Part shown: positions 40,294-49,369 of the stretch, piece after piece | How positions within the stretch are numbered: the first letter of the stretch is position 1 | How the letters are laid out: the number at the start of each line of letters is the position of its first letter | Assembly: GCF_002799155.1 (NCBI RefSeq) | Contig: NZ_NERD01000002.1 | Location: 868,001-932,000, forward strand | Source: Stenotrophomonas maltophilia | GTDB taxonomy: Bacteria > Pseudomonadota > Gammaproteobacteria > Xanthomonadales > Xanthomonadaceae | Direction: 5' to 3' | DNA length: 64,000 nucleotides | Program-made: the position numbers and the translations under genes | Notes under the pieces: generated by a model | Told to the model about the DNA's origin: nothing | Databases searched by the model: none | What the model saw: the letters and a program-made list of their open reading frames with translations, nothing else

Positions 40294-41238
40294 TCAGCCG
40301 TGCGTGGCCGGGCGCCCGAGCAGGCTGTCCGGCAATGCGGGAATCGGCGTGCGTTCGACCTGCGCCTGCTCCAGCAACCAGTCGATGAACAGGCGCGCGG
40401 CGTGGCTCGGCGGTTGCCCTTCGGCATGCACCACGTGATACGCATAGCGCGCTTTCAGCGCCGGGCCGGGCAGGCGTACCACCTCGTAGCGCTGCAGGTA
40501 GGGCTGCGCGATGTGGGTGCGTGCCAGCACCGCGCCCATGCCGTACACCGCCGCGCGCATCGCATCGGTACTGTCGGCGAAGGTGTGCATCGGCGGCAGC
40601 GGCGACGGCGGGCGCACGCCGGCATGACGGAACCAGTCGCGCCAGCCCTGCGGCGACAGATCGGTCAGCAGCGGGAGGTCGGCGATGCGCGCCGGGTCGA
40701 CCAGCGTTTCCACCCCGGCCAGTGCCGGTGAGGCGACCGGAAACAGGTAGTCATCCATCAGGTGCTGCGCACGCAGGCCCGGCCATTGGCCCAGGCCGTA
40801 GCGGATGCCGACCTCCGGCCCGCTATCGTCGTAGCGGTCCAGGCCGCTGCCGGTGTGCAGCTCGATGCGGATGTGCGGATGGGCCTGGGTGAAGCGTGGC
40901 AACCGCGGCAGCAGCCAGCAGTACGACAGCGAGCGCAGCGTGGTGATCCGCAACGGCACGCTGTCCGCATCCGGGTGCAGATGGTGGGCGACCGCCGCGA
41001 CATCGGTGAAGGCTGCACTGGCCGCATCGGCCAGCTGCCGCCCCTCGGCGGTCAGGCGCACGCCGCGGGCATGGCGCAGGAACAGCCGGGTCTCCAGCAC
41101 CTCCTCCAGGCGGCGCACGTGATGGCTGACCGCGCTGGCGGTCAGGTGCAGTTCCTGTGCGGCCTGGGCGAAGTTCTGGTGGCGCGCGGCGACAGCGAAC
41201 ACGGCCAGCGCGGGGAGCAGGGAAGGGCGTAGCTGCAT
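40294..41238 (-). CDS. LysR-family transcriptional regulator (GcvA-like)
   Basis: A 314-residue regulator. The helix-turn-helix is NFAQAAQELHLTASAVSHHVRRLEEVL split over residues 24-50; an effector-binding domain follows (LRITTLRSLSYCWLLPRLPRF). The GcvA-like subgroup is suggested by TASAVSHHVRRLE and GVRLTAEGRQLA. It is divergent from the EamA gene at 41353, 114 bases apart, so it likely controls that exporter. Confidence 0.9.
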   Translation of the reverse strand: MQLRPSLLPALAVFAVAARHQNFAQAAQELHLTASAVSHHVRRLEEVLETRLFLRHARGVRLTAEGRQLADAASAAFTDVAAVAHHLHPDADSVPLRITTLRSLSYCWLLPRLPRFTQAHPHIRIELHTGSGLDRYDDSGPEVGIRYGLGQWPGLRAQHLMDDYLFPVASPALAGVETLVDPARIADLPLLTDLSPQGWRDWFRHAGVRPPSPLPPMHTFADSTDAMRAAVYGMGAVLARTHIAQPYLQRYEVVRLPGPALKARYAYHVVHAEGQPPSHAARLFIDWLLEQAQVERTPIPALPDSLLGRPATHG

Positions 41239-41352
41239 GTCCAGCCTCAAACCATATTTGTGGCTGGCAGCGATACTACGCGCTTGTGCGGCAGGCGTCT
41301 GCGCCTGATCCTGTCTGCCTTGCGAGGATCAGACGATGGACGGAGGCAGGAC

Positions 41353-42225
41353 ATGAATGCGGTCCCACAGGCGGCCGAGCGCGACTGGCGCACACCGCTG
41401 GAGTTGACCCTGCTGGGCGCCATCTGGGGCTGCTCGTTCCTGTTCATGCGGGTGGCGGTGCCGTCGTTCGGCCCGTTCGCGCTGGTCGAGGTACGGCTGG
41501 TGCTGGGCGCGCTGGTGCTGCTGCCATTCCTGTGGCGCGCTCGCGCGCAGTTCCCACCGCGGCGCTGGCTGTGGCTGGCACCGATCGGCCTGATCAACTC
41601 GGCGCTGCCGTTCGTGCTGTTCGCTTATGCGGCGGAGCGGGCCCCTGCTGCGATCGGCGCGATCTGCAATGCGATGACCGTGTTGTTCGCTGCGCTGATC
41701 GCATTCCTGTTCTTTGGCGAGAAGATCGGCATGCGCCGCGCTGGCGCGTTGCTGGTCGGCTTTGCCGGCGTGGTCGTGCTGGCCACGGCCAAGGTGTCGG
41801 GCCTGAGCATCGGCACCGCGGTGCTGGCCGGTGCGGCGGCCTCGCTGCTGTACGGCCTGGGCGTCAACCTGGTGAAGCGGCACATGACCGGCCTGCCGTC
41901 GGCGGCGGCGGCTGCGGCAACGCTGTCGTGTGCCTCGCTGTGGATGCTGCCGATGGCGGTCAGCCATTGGCCGCAGGCGGCGATTCCGGCCAAGGCCTGG
42001 GGCGCGGCGATTGCCCTGGGCGTGGCCTGCACCGGGCTGGCGTTCCTGATGTTCTATCGCCTGATCGGGCGTATCGGCCCGTCGCGCGCGTCGACGGTGA
42101 CCTACCTGATTCCGCTGTTCGGTGCGGCGTTTGCGTGGTTGTTCCTGGGTGAGCCGGTGACGCTGCAGATGCTGATTGCCGGTGTGTTGATCCTGGGTAG
42201 CGTGGCGGTGAGTCAGAAGGGCTGA
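41353..42225 (+). CDS. EamA/DMT-superfamily exporter
   Basis: A 290-residue inner-membrane protein with ten helices in two EamA repeats: LGAIWGCSFLFMRVAVPSFG at the start, and GRIGPSRASTVTYLIPLFGA plus WLFLGEPVTLQMLIAG at the end, which are classical EamA landmarks. The start MNAVPQAAERDWRTP follows ggaggcagg. It is the likely target of the divergent LysR gene; substrate unknown. Confidence 0.9.
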   Translation: MNAVPQAAERDWRTPLELTLLGAIWGCSFLFMRVAVPSFGPFALVEVRLVLGALVLLPFLWRARAQFPPRRWLWLAPIGLINSALPFVLFAYAAERAPAAIGAICNAMTVLFAALIAFLFFGEKIGMRRAGALLVGFAGVVVLATAKVSGLSIGTAVLAGAAASLLYGLGVNLVKRHMTGLPSAAAAAATLSCASLWMLPMAVSHWPQAAIPAKAWGAAIALGVACTGLAFLMFYRLIGRIGPSRASTVTYLIPLFGAAFAWLFLGEPVTLQMLIAGVLILGSVAVSQKG

Positions 42226-42243
42226 GGCGTTGGCGTTTTGCGT

Positions 42244-42853
42244 GTGGCGCGTGCTGAAGGTGCTTCATCGTTCATGGGCGTTACTTTTCTTTGTACGCGC
42301 GCCGCGCTGCAGGAGCAGCGCGGAACGGCGCAGCCGGCCCGGAGGGTGGCGCACAGGGATGTGCGCCATCAAGAAAAGTAACCAAAAGAAACGTTCCGCC
42401 GGTCACGAGCCGATGCGCGTTGCGCATCGGTGCCCTGCGCTCCTCGGCCCGTCGAGGGACGGCGCGGGAACTCGCTGCGCTCAGACACCCGCGCCTCTTC
42501 GCCCTCGCCGGACCTGCGGTGCTCGGCTCGCTCAAGGCGGACCCAGATCAAAGGCCGCAGCTGCACCCAGTAGATCCACGCCATGCGTGGATGCTTTTGC
42601 GGTTGATCTTGACCTTCCAGTCCGCCTTGAGCGAGCCGAGCATCGCAGGGGAATCAGGGGCGAAGAGGCGCCGATGTTTGAGCGCAGCGAGTTCCCGCGC
42701 CGTCCCTCGACGGGCCGAGGAGCGCAGGGCACCGATGCGCAACGCGCATCGGCTCGTGACCGGCGGAACGTTTCTTTTGGTTACTTTTCTTTTCGCGAGA
42801 AAAGAAAAGTGACGCCCATGAACGATGAAGCACCTTCAGCACGCGCCACGCGC
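42244..42853. repeat. giant inverted repeat with central SMAG
   Basis: The whole gap between convergent genes is a palindrome of about 600 bp. A 113-bp segment is perfectly inverted (42371-42483 and 42679-42791), and an outer segment of about 40 bp pairs with one or two changes (42244-42283 and 42811-42853). A SMAG repeat lies in the centre (42570-42594). The left half carries an 80-bp extra piece inside a hairpin (42291-42370). The right arm has its own perfect 12-bp hairpin ACTTTTCTTTTC/GAAAAGAAAAGT (42783-42810). Open frames inside are mirror images and are not called as genes. Confidence 0.92.
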
Positions 42854-42869
42854 AGAACCCGCAACGGCG

Positions 42870-43772
42870 TTACTTCACCGGCACCGGAACATTGCAAAGA
42901 TCGATATGCCCCGCTGGGCGCTTGTAGAAATCATCCACGCGATTGCGCCGCGCCTCCACCGTATCGGCGAAGGTCTTCGAATCGGTGCGCAGCACCTGGA
43001 TTGGCGTGCGCTCGGCCGCCGGCACATCGCTGGCGCGGCGGATCGACACGATCGGCGTACGCAGCTTCGGGTCGGTGTAGAAGCCCATCGGCGCCGGGCC
43101 GCGCGGGACCGCGCTGAGCAGCTCCATGCCCTTCAGCACGCGGCCGACCAGGGTGATGTTGCGGTCCAGCTGGCGCGGTGACTGCCCCGTCACCACGTAC
43201 AGTTCGGCGCCGATGCTGCTGTCTTCCTCGTTGCTGCGGCCCGCGCCCAGCATGCCGTAGCAATGCGCCAGCCAGGCCTTGCCGGCCTGCGGGTCCTGGC
43301 CGACCGGGAAGCCGTCGACGAAACCGGTCTGCGCCGCCCAGCCATCGCGATCCGGCAGCACGCTGACCTTCAGGCCAGCGCTGGCGCGCTCGAACTCGGC
43401 CGGCAGCTTGCGCGCGGCACTGCCGAACGGCTTGGCCTTGGCCGCATCATCGGCGTCGGCATCGCCGAACTGCACCACGAAGTTGTCCTGCGAACGGTAG
43501 ATGCTGGTGCCGTCCCAGAAGTGCTCGTGGGCGAAGGTCTGGATGTTGGCGACATGGCGCGGGGCGAACTGCGGCGCCAGCTCGATGATCACCCGCCCGG
43601 CCGGCAGGTCCATGTACAGCAGGTTGGCCGGGTCCGGCGTGCGCCAGTCGCTGGCCGCCGACGCATCGAGGATCTGCTGCGGGCTGCGGTAGGGCGTGGC
43701 CGCACTGGCCATGGCGGGAAGCAGGCAGGACAGGGCGAGGGCAGTCAGGGCAAGGCGACGACGGTGCGGCAT
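42870..43772 (-). CDS. exported cyclophilin-type peptidylprolyl isomerase
   Basis: A 300-residue exported PPIase (signal peptide ends MASAA). The cyclophilin core includes [40 protein letters not shown] and [15 protein letters not shown]. Compared with short cyclophilins it has an insertion around [20 protein letters not shown] and a C-terminal extension with Cys. It should catalyse cis-trans proline isomerisation in the periplasm. Confidence 0.92.
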   Translation of the reverse strand: MPHRRRLALTALALSCLLPAMASAATPYRSPQQILDASAASDWRTPDPANLLYMDLPAGRVIIELAPQFAPRHVANIQTFAHEHFWDGTSIYRSQDNFVVQFGDADADDAAKAKPFGSAARKLPAEFERASAGLKVSVLPDRDGWAAQTGFVDGFPVGQDPQAGKAWLAHCYGMLGAGRSNEEDSSIGAELYVVTGQSPRQLDRNITLVGRVLKGMELLSAVPRGPAPMGFYTDPKLRTPIVSIRRASDVPAAERTPIQVLRTDSKTFADTVEARRNRVDDFYKRPAGHIDLCNVPVPVK

Positions 43773-43872
43773 GGGAACCCCGGAACATGAACGAGGCTTC
43801 GATTCTGCGCGAGCCGCCCAGCGACGCCAACCGGCACGATGACTAACGACACATTCGCTATACCGAACTTCG

Positions 43873-43897
43873 CACTACTGTGGACTTCAACGTAGTG
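43873..43897. promoter_or_regulatory. candidate PadR operator
   Basis: CACTAC (43873-43878) and GTAGTG (43892-43897) form an inverted repeat with a 13-bp centre, 10 bases before the padR ATG. Position suggests autoregulation; the short arms make it tentative. Confidence 0.35.
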
Positions 43898-43907
43898 GAG
43901 GGCGGTC

Positions 43908-44273
43908 ATGTCCGAGGACGATGTCCAGCTGAAGAAGTTCCAGAAGGAGCTCAGCGCCGGAACGGTGTCGCTGGCCCTGCTGGCAGTGCTGGCCCGGGCC
44001 GGCGAGCCGCTGTACGGGTACCTGATCGCCAAGGAGCTGGAACGGGTGGGCGAGGGCGTGCTGAGCGGCAAGCAGAGCGCGCTGTACCCGGTGCTGCGCA
44101 ACCTGGAGGGCGCCGGCTTGCTGGAAAGCCACGTAGAGCCGTCCAGCAGCGGGCCGCCGCGACGCTACTACCGCATCAACGAACGTGGCCGCGACGTGCT
44201 GGCGCAGTGGCGCCAGGCCTGGCAGGCCACCCGCGATTCCGTCGATTCCGTGTTGGAGGGGGTACCGCAATGA
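43908..44273 (+). CDS. PadR-family transcriptional regulator
   Basis: A 121-residue winged-helix repressor: TVSLALLAVLARAGEPLYGYLIAKEL, QSALYPVLRNLEGAGLLESH and PPRRYYRINERGRDVL are the PadR landmarks (each in part). The ribosome site GGAGGG is good. Its stop overlaps the start of the membrane gene (ATGA), so the two form one translational unit. Confidence 0.93.
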   Translation: MSEDDVQLKKFQKELSAGTVSLALLAVLARAGEPLYGYLIAKELERVGEGVLSGKQSALYPVLRNLEGAGLLESHVEPSSSGPPRRYYRINERGRDVLAQWRQAWQATRDSVDSVLEGVPQ

Positions 44274-45259
44274 ACGTCCCGAACCCGGCGGGCGCAGGCC
44301 TGCCCAGCACCATCCCGCAGTACCTGGCGCAGCTGCGTGCGGCGCTGGAAGGTGCCGACCCGGCGATGGTGCAGGACGCGCTGTACGACGCCGAGGAATA
44401 CCTGCGCTCGGAGCTGGCGGCGCAGCCCGGCCGCAGCGAGGCCGAGGTGATCGCCGACGTTGCCGGCAGCTACGGTGCGCCGGACGAAGTGGCCGAGATC
44501 TACCGCGAGACCGAAGTGACGGTGAATCGCGCGCTGCGCACGCCACGTGCGGATACCACGCCGGTGCTGCGTGCTGCGGCGGAAGCCAGTGGCGTGGAGC
44601 CGGCCGCGCCGCCGCCGGCGCCGGTGCAGCGCTCCCTGCTGGCGCGCTTCTTTGGCGTGGTGACCGACCCGCACACCTACGGTGCGCTGTTCTACATGCT
44701 GCTGTCGCTGGCCACCGGCATCTTCTTCTTCACCTGGGTGGTGACCGGCCTGTCTTTGTCGCTGGGCCTGTTGATCCTGATCATCGGCATTCCGCTGACC
44801 GTGCTGTTCTTCGGCTCGGTGCGCGGGCTGGCGCTGCTGGAAGGGCGGCTGGTGGAAGCGCTGCTGGGCGAGCGCATGCCGCGCCGCCCGCGCTACACCG
44901 ACCGCAGCCGCACGTGGCTGCAGCGCATCGGCGACATGTTCACCGATGGCCGCACCTGGCTGACCCTGCTGTATTTCGTGCTGATGCTGCCGTTGGGCAT
45001 CATCTACTTCACCATCGCGGTGACGTTGCTGTCGCTGTCGCTGAGCCTGATCTGGGCGCCGGTCGCGGCGATCTTCAGTGGTGACATTCCGGGCGTGTAC
45101 GTCGACGGCGTGAACGTGCTGCCGATGGCGGCCTCGCCGCTGGTGGCGATCGTGGTTGCCGCCGTGGGCGCGTTGCTGCTGCTGCTGACGATGCACCTGG
45201 CACGCGGCATCGGCAAACTGCACGGGCTGATCGCCAAGAACCTGCTGGTGCGGTTGTAA
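44270..45259 (+). CDS. HAAS/DUF1700-type sensor membrane protein, PadR partner
   Basis: A 329-residue membrane protein. The N-terminal cytoplasmic HAAS-like region (about 10-85: YLAQLRAALEGADPAMVQDA, then VIADVAGSYGAPDEVAEIYR) precedes a Pro/Ala linker and two pairs of membrane helices forming a sensor-like domain (TGLSLSLGLLILIIGIPLTV). PadR genes are often followed by such partners, thought to sense envelope or peptide stress, though the signal is unknown here. Translationally coupled to padR. Confidence 0.85.
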   Translation: MNVPNPAGAGLPSTIPQYLAQLRAALEGADPAMVQDALYDAEEYLRSELAAQPGRSEAEVIADVAGSYGAPDEVAEIYRETEVTVNRALRTPRADTTPVLRAAAEASGVEPAAPPPAPVQRSLLARFFGVVTDPHTYGALFYMLLSLATGIFFFTWVVTGLSLSLGLLILIIGIPLTVLFFGSVRGLALLEGRLVEALLGERMPRRPRYTDRSRTWLQRIGDMFTDGRTWLTLLYFVLMLPLGIIYFTIAVTLLSLSLSLIWAPVAAIFSGDIPGVYVDGVNVLPMAASPLVAIVVAAVGALLLLLTMHLARGIGKLHGLIAKNLLVRL

Positions 45260-45266
45260 GCGGTCA

Positions 45267-45359
45267 GGGGTCGGATCCCTGTTCGCAGAACAGGGCTCTG
45301 ACCCCGGATCCGATCGTGCTGGGGTCAGAGCCCTTTCCGTTGGAAAGGGATCCGACCCC
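45267..45359. repeat. pair of GGGGTCAG palindromes in opposite orientation
   Basis: 45267-45305 (GGGGTCGGATCCCTGTTC arm first) and 45321-45359 (GGGGTCAGAGCCCTTTCC first). The two have opposite polarity, shown by the GGAT versus AGAG asymmetry of the arms. They lie between the convergent HAAS and phaZ genes. Confidence 0.88.
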
Positions 45360-45374
45360 GGGTCGGGCGGGGCA

Positions 45375-46682
45375 TTACCCCGCCTTTCGCCGCAACGGGG
45401 TGACGTTGCTCTTCTTCTTCGTGGCCTTCGCTGCCGGTGCATCGGCATGCGCGGCGAAGAAGTCGCGCACCTTGGGATACACCACTTCGCGCCAGCGACG
45501 GCCGCTGAAGATGCCGTAGTGGCCGGCGCCTTCGACGATGAAATGCTCGCGCTGGTCAGCCGCGATACCGGTGCACAGCGCCTGCGCGGCTTCGGTCTGG
45601 CCGAGGCCGGCGATGTCGTCCAGCTCGCCTTCGATGCTCAGTAGCGCGGTATCGCGGATCGCCGACGGATCGACCTTCTCGCCGTTGACCACCCACTCGC
45701 CGCGCGGCAGCAGGAAGTCCTGGAACACCACGCGGATGGTATCGAGGTAGTACTTGGCCGGCATGTCCAGCACCGCGTTGTACTCGTCGTAGAAGCGACG
45801 GTGCGCGTCGGCGTCTTCCAGGTCGCCCTTGACCAGGTCGGTGTAGAAATCCCAGTGCGAGCTGAAGTGGCGGCTCGGGTTCATCGACAGGAACCCGGCG
45901 TGCTGCAGGAAGCCTGGGTACACGCGGCGGCCGACGCCGGGATAGCTGGCCGGCACGGTGTGGATGACGTTGTTCTCGAACCATGACAGCGGGTTCTGCG
46001 TAGCCAGGTTGTTCACTGCGGTCGGGCTGCAGCGTGCATCGATCGGGCCACCCATCATCACCAGCGTGCGCGGCGTCGGTTCGCCACGGCTGGCCATCAG
46101 CGAAACCGCAGCCAGTACCGGCACGGTCGGCTGGCACACGCTCACCACATGCAGGCGCTCCACACCAAGGTGGCGGATGAACTCCTGGATGTAGGCGATG
46201 TAATCGTCCAGGCCGAATTCGCCTTCGCTGGACGGCACCATGCGCGCGTCGACCCAGTCGGTGACGTACACGCGGTGGTCGCGCAGCAGGGTGCGCACGG
46301 TATCGCGCAGCAGCGTGGCGTGGTGGCCGGACAGCGGTGCCACCACCAGCACGAACGGCTGGTTGAGCATGGTGTGCAGCTGGTCGGCTTCATTGCTGTG
46401 GCGCTTGAAGCGCAGCAGCTTGCAGAACGGCTTGCTCACTTCCTCGTGCACGACGATCGGCACGCGTTCGCCATCGACGTCGATTTCGTTGATGCCCCAC
46501 TCGGGCTTCTCGTAATCCTTGCCGATGCGATGGAACAGCTCGTTGACCGCGGCCAGGCGATCGGCACCCGGCATCTGCGACCACCAGTGGCCCGGGTTGG
46601 CGAAGAACTTGGCGTTGGCCTGGGCCTGGTGCACCCAGGGGGCGAGCAGGTTGCGGGTCAGTTCGTGCAGTTGATAGAGCAT
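45375..46682 (-). CDS. phaZ: intracellular polyhydroxyalkanoate depolymerase
   Basis: A 435-residue PHA/PHB depolymerase of the PhaZ type without a signal peptide. The lipase-box-like nucleophile is a cysteine, LHVVSVCQPTVPVL with Cys183, the same residue number as I recall for the Ralstonia enzyme. The charge-relay Asp is in GELDDIAGLG and His in GAGHYGIFSGRRWREVVYPK. It should release hydroxyacids from stored polymer. No PHA synthase lies in the window. The C-terminus is Lys/Arg-rich. Confidence 0.93.
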   Translation of the reverse strand: MLYQLHELTRNLLAPWVHQAQANAKFFANPGHWWSQMPGADRLAAVNELFHRIGKDYEKPEWGINEIDVDGERVPIVVHEEVSKPFCKLLRFKRHSNEADQLHTMLNQPFVLVVAPLSGHHATLLRDTVRTLLRDHRVYVTDWVDARMVPSSEGEFGLDDYIAYIQEFIRHLGVERLHVVSVCQPTVPVLAAVSLMASRGEPTPRTLVMMGGPIDARCSPTAVNNLATQNPLSWFENNVIHTVPASYPGVGRRVYPGFLQHAGFLSMNPSRHFSSHWDFYTDLVKGDLEDADAHRRFYDEYNAVLDMPAKYYLDTIRVVFQDFLLPRGEWVVNGEKVDPSAIRDTALLSIEGELDDIAGLGQTEAAQALCTGIAADQREHFIVEGAGHYGIFSGRRWREVVYPKVRDFFAAHADAPAAKATKKKSNVTPLRRKAG

Positions 46683-46775
46683 GACGACCGAATATGTATG
46701 GTCATATGTTGCCGCGCAGCATATCCCATCCAGGCGTCCCGCAGGTTAAGTCGGCTGAAAATAATGAATCCGGAT

Positions 46776-47366
46776 TCACATCCGTTCCAGCGCTGCGGCC
46801 TCGCCGGCCAGGGACGGGCCCAGCCACAGGTGCGAACCGACCGACTGCAGGCCCTGCCGGGTCAATTCACGCCGGTACCAGCGGGCCGGGCGGGCCTGGA
46901 AACCCTCGTGGTCGCCCTCGAACGCATCCTCGGCGGCGAAGGTCTCCAGGAAGGCCATGCCGCCGGTCAGCTCCGCCACGCCGGCCAGTCCGGCACGCAG
47001 CTCGCGATCGGGCACGTAGTGCATCACGTCCGAACACACCAGCAGGTCGACCGGGGCACAGGGCCGCAGCCAGGCGAAATCGCCAAAGCGGGCCAGGTGC
47101 AGGTTGCGGGTCCTGCCGTAGCGGCGCACAGCGTACTCGCTGCTGTCGAAGCCCAGGTATTCGACCTTCGGACGCAGCTTCAGCAGCGGCGCGCGCCAGG
47201 CGCCTTCACCGCAGCCGATATCCAGCACGCTGCGGATCGGTCGCTCCAGGTAGTACTCGGCACTGGCCACGGCCAACGCGACCTTGCGCGCCAGGCGGGC
47301 GCTGCCGCCGATGTCGGCACGGCGGTACCAGCGTTGGAAGTAGGCGGCGTCGTAGGTCTTGTCCAT
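46776..47366 (-). CDS. class I SAM-dependent methyltransferase
   Basis: A 196-residue methyltransferase: SAM-binding SVLDIGCGEGAWRAPLL near residue 47, the second motif VEYLGFDSSEYAVRR and LLVCSDVMHYVPD. The small-molecule substrate cannot be told. The start MDKTYDAAYFQRWY is the typical beginning of this group. It lies 93 bases from phaZ on the same strand and is divergent from the HemJ-like gene. Confidence 0.87.
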   Translation of the reverse strand: MDKTYDAAYFQRWYRRADIGGSARLARKVALAVASAEYYLERPIRSVLDIGCGEGAWRAPLLKLRPKVEYLGFDSSEYAVRRYGRTRNLHLARFGDFAWLRPCAPVDLLVCSDVMHYVPDRELRAGLAGVAELTGGMAFLETFAAEDAFEGDHEGFQARPARWYRRELTRQGLQSVGSHLWLGPSLAGEAAALERM

Positions 47367-47515
47367 GGGGCGGTGCGCGGTCGGGGAAAACGGCGCCTAT
47401 CGTACGGTGTTGCGGCGCGCCATGCGTCGATGTGTCGCGGCGCGCGTGCCTGCGGCCACCTCGCCATGGCGTGCGAGAATGGCCGCCAACCTACGCCAGC
47501 CGCCGGAGCAAGCGC

Positions 47516-47971
47516 ATGCAGAGCTACTACTGGGTCAAGACCTTCCACATCGTGTTCGTGGTGGCGTGGATGGCCACGGTGTTCTACCTGCCGCGCATCC
47601 TGGTGAACCTGGCCGAGACTGCAGGCCAGCCGGCGGTGACCGAGCGCCTGCAGCTGATGGGCCTGCGCCTGTACCGCTTCGGCCACTCGATGTTCGGCCT
47701 GGCATTCCTGCTCGGGCTGGTGCTGTGGCTGGGCTACAAGGTCATCCCGGATTTCCCGACCATGGTCGCCGCGGACGGTGCCGGGTGGTTGCACGCCAAG
47801 CTGGGCCTGGTGGTGGTGCTTCTGGCCTACTTCATCTGGATCGGTCGCCTGCTGAAGGGCGTGGCCAAGGGCAGGGCGCTGCCGTCGTCGCGCGCGCTGC
47901 GCTGGATCAACGAGATCCCGCTGCTGGCGTTCATCCCGATCGTGTGGCTGGTGTTGGCCAAGCCGTTCTGA
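47516..47971 (+). CDS. hemJ: HemJ/CopD-family membrane protein (protoporphyrinogen oxidase HemJ-like)
   Basis: A 151-residue membrane protein with four helices. YYWVKTFHIVFVVAWMATVF and FYLPRILVNLAE match HemJ, with the conserved His (KTFHI) and Arg (LPRIL) that bind heme and substrate; the later HAKLGLVVVLLAYF carries the second conserved His/Lys. HemJ oxidises protoporphyrinogen IX in heme synthesis in bacteria that lack HemG/HemY. A more general CopD-like role cannot be excluded. GGAG precedes the ATG. Confidence 0.78.
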   Translation: MQSYYWVKTFHIVFVVAWMATVFYLPRILVNLAETAGQPAVTERLQLMGLRLYRFGHSMFGLAFLLGLVLWLGYKVIPDFPTMVAADGAGWLHAKLGLVVVLLAYFIWIGRLLKGVAKGRALPSSRALRWINEIPLLAFIPIVWLVLAKPF

Positions 47972-47984
47972 GATCCCGCGCGCT

Positions 47985-48228
47985 CGAACATGTCACTTTC
48001 TTGCTCGTGCAAGAAAGTAACCAAAGAACACGCCGCCGAACGCGAGCCGGTGCTGAGCACCGGTTCCCTGCGCTTCTCGGTGAATCAGGGGACGGCGCCG
48101 AACTCGCTGCGCTCAGACACCGGCGCCTCTTCGCCCCTGATTCCCCTGCGATGCTCGGCTCACTCATGGCGGACCCGAACGTCAACGGCCGCAGCTGCAC
48201 CCAGTAGATTCATGCCATGCGTAGATGC
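47985..48228. repeat. single copy of the 42-kb inverted-repeat unit
   Basis: The unit begins with the hairpin ACTTTCTTG-ctcgtg-CAAGAAAGT (47995-48018), then AACCAAAGAA, GAACTCGCTGCGCTCAGACA, CGCCTCTTCGCCC, TGCGATGCTCGGCTC and GGCGGACC, and ends with a SMAG-like GTAG element (48204-48228). It is clearly related to one arm of the 42244-42853 palindrome, and again lies between convergent genes. Open frames in it are not called as genes. Confidence 0.85.
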
Positions 48229-48241
48229 TGTGCGAGGTGCA

Positions 48242-48280
48242 GACAAAAAAAGCCGGGCATCTGCCCGGCTCTTTTTTGTC
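48242..48280. terminator. bidirectional terminator after accA
   Basis: AGCCGGGCA-tc-TGCCCGGCT stem flanked by seven A and six T, so it works in both directions: for accA (minus) and for the HemJ-like gene (plus). Confidence 0.93.
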
Positions 48281-48296
48281 CGACGTCAGGTAGCGA

Positions 48297-49256
48297 TCAG
48301 GCCGCTTCGTACGTGCCGTAGCTGCGCAGGCGGGCATAGCGCTGTTCCAGCAGCTGTTCGGTGGACAGCTTGTCCAGCGCGTCCAGTTCGTTCAGCAGCA
48401 CGGCCTTCAGGCGCTTGGCCATCTGCGTCGGGTTGCGGTGGGCGCCACCGGTGGGCTCGCGCACGACCTTGTCGACCAGGCCCAGGCTCTTCAGGCGTGG
48501 CGCGGTCAGGCCCAGCTGCTCGGCGGCATCCTTGGCCTTGCCGGCGTCCTTCCACAGGATCGAGGCGCAGCCTTCCGGGGTGATGGTCGAGTACACCGCG
48601 TACTCCAGCATCACGGTGCGGTCGCCCACGCCCAGCGCCAGCGCGCCACCGGAGCCGCCTTCACCGATCACGGTGCAGATGATCGGCACCTTCAGTTCGG
48701 CCATCTCGATCAGGTTGCGCGCGATCGCTTCGGACTGGCCGCGCGATTCGGCATCGATGCCCGGCCAGGCGCCGGCGGTGTCGATCAGGGTCAGCACCGG
48801 CAGGCCGAAGCGTTCGGCCATCTTCATCAGGCGCAGCGCCTTGCGGTAGCCCTCCGGCTTGGGCATGCCGAAATTGCGCTTGATCTTTTCCTTGGTGTCA
48901 CGGCCCTTCTGGTGGCCGATCACCATCACCGCGCGGCCATTGATGCGGGCCAGGCCGCCCATGATGGCCTTGTCGTCGGCGAAGGCACGGTCACCGGCCA
49001 GCTCCTGGAACTCATCGCAGATGATACGGATGTAGTCGGCGGTGTACGGGCGCGACGGGTGACGGGCCAGCTGCAGCACCTGCCACGAAGTCAGGTTGCG
49101 GAAGATCTGCGCGGTGCGCATGCGCAGCTTGTCCTGCAGCGCGTGCACTTCCGCCTCGACATTGACCGCCGGCCCGGCACTGGCGTTGCGCAGTTCCTGG
49201 ATCTTGGCTTCCAGGTCGGCGATGGGTTGCTCGAAGTCGAGGTAGTTCGGATTCAT
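48297..49256 (-). CDS. accA: acetyl-CoA carboxylase carboxyltransferase subunit alpha
   Basis: A 319-residue subunit of the carboxyltransferase that makes malonyl-CoA for fatty acids, working with AccD. Landmarks: [60 protein letters not shown], and [20 protein letters not shown] (oxyanion region). The start at [11 protein letters not shown] is the family start. Placed after dnaE with only the small lipoprotein gene between. Confidence 0.98.
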   Translation of the reverse strand: MNPNYLDFEQPIADLEAKIQELRNASAGPAVNVEAEVHALQDKLRMRTAQIFRNLTSWQVLQLARHPSRPYTADYIRIICDEFQELAGDRAFADDKAIMGGLARINGRAVMVIGHQKGRDTKEKIKRNFGMPKPEGYRKALRLMKMAERFGLPVLTLIDTAGAWPGIDAESRGQSEAIARNLIEMAELKVPIICTVIGEGGSGGALALGVGDRTVMLEYAVYSTITPEGCASILWKDAGKAKDAAEQLGLTAPRLKSLGLVDKVVREPTGGAHRNPTQMAKRLKAVLLNELDALDKLSTEQLLEQRYARLRSYGTYEAA

Positions 49257-49369
49257 CGGAAGCCGTCGTGTAAAGAAGAGGGGAATTCTAGCCGAATGCG
49301 TGCAAACCACCCGTACGCCTTCGTCTGGAAGGCGACGGTAGCGCAGCCGGGCGGGGGGCGCCAGTCAGC

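Noticed and set aside
42291..42370. Possible small RNA gene in the extra piece of the left arm
   Set aside because: It folds well, but no promoter or terminator is visible and any GC-rich palindrome would fold; kept as part of the repeat.
42230..42842. Several short open frames inside the giant palindrome, some with start codons and mirror-image proteins
   Set aside because: The same peptide strings appear from both arms and again at 48 kb, so they come from repeat DNA. Such peptides are often annotated as hypothetical proteins in this family, but nothing supports expression.
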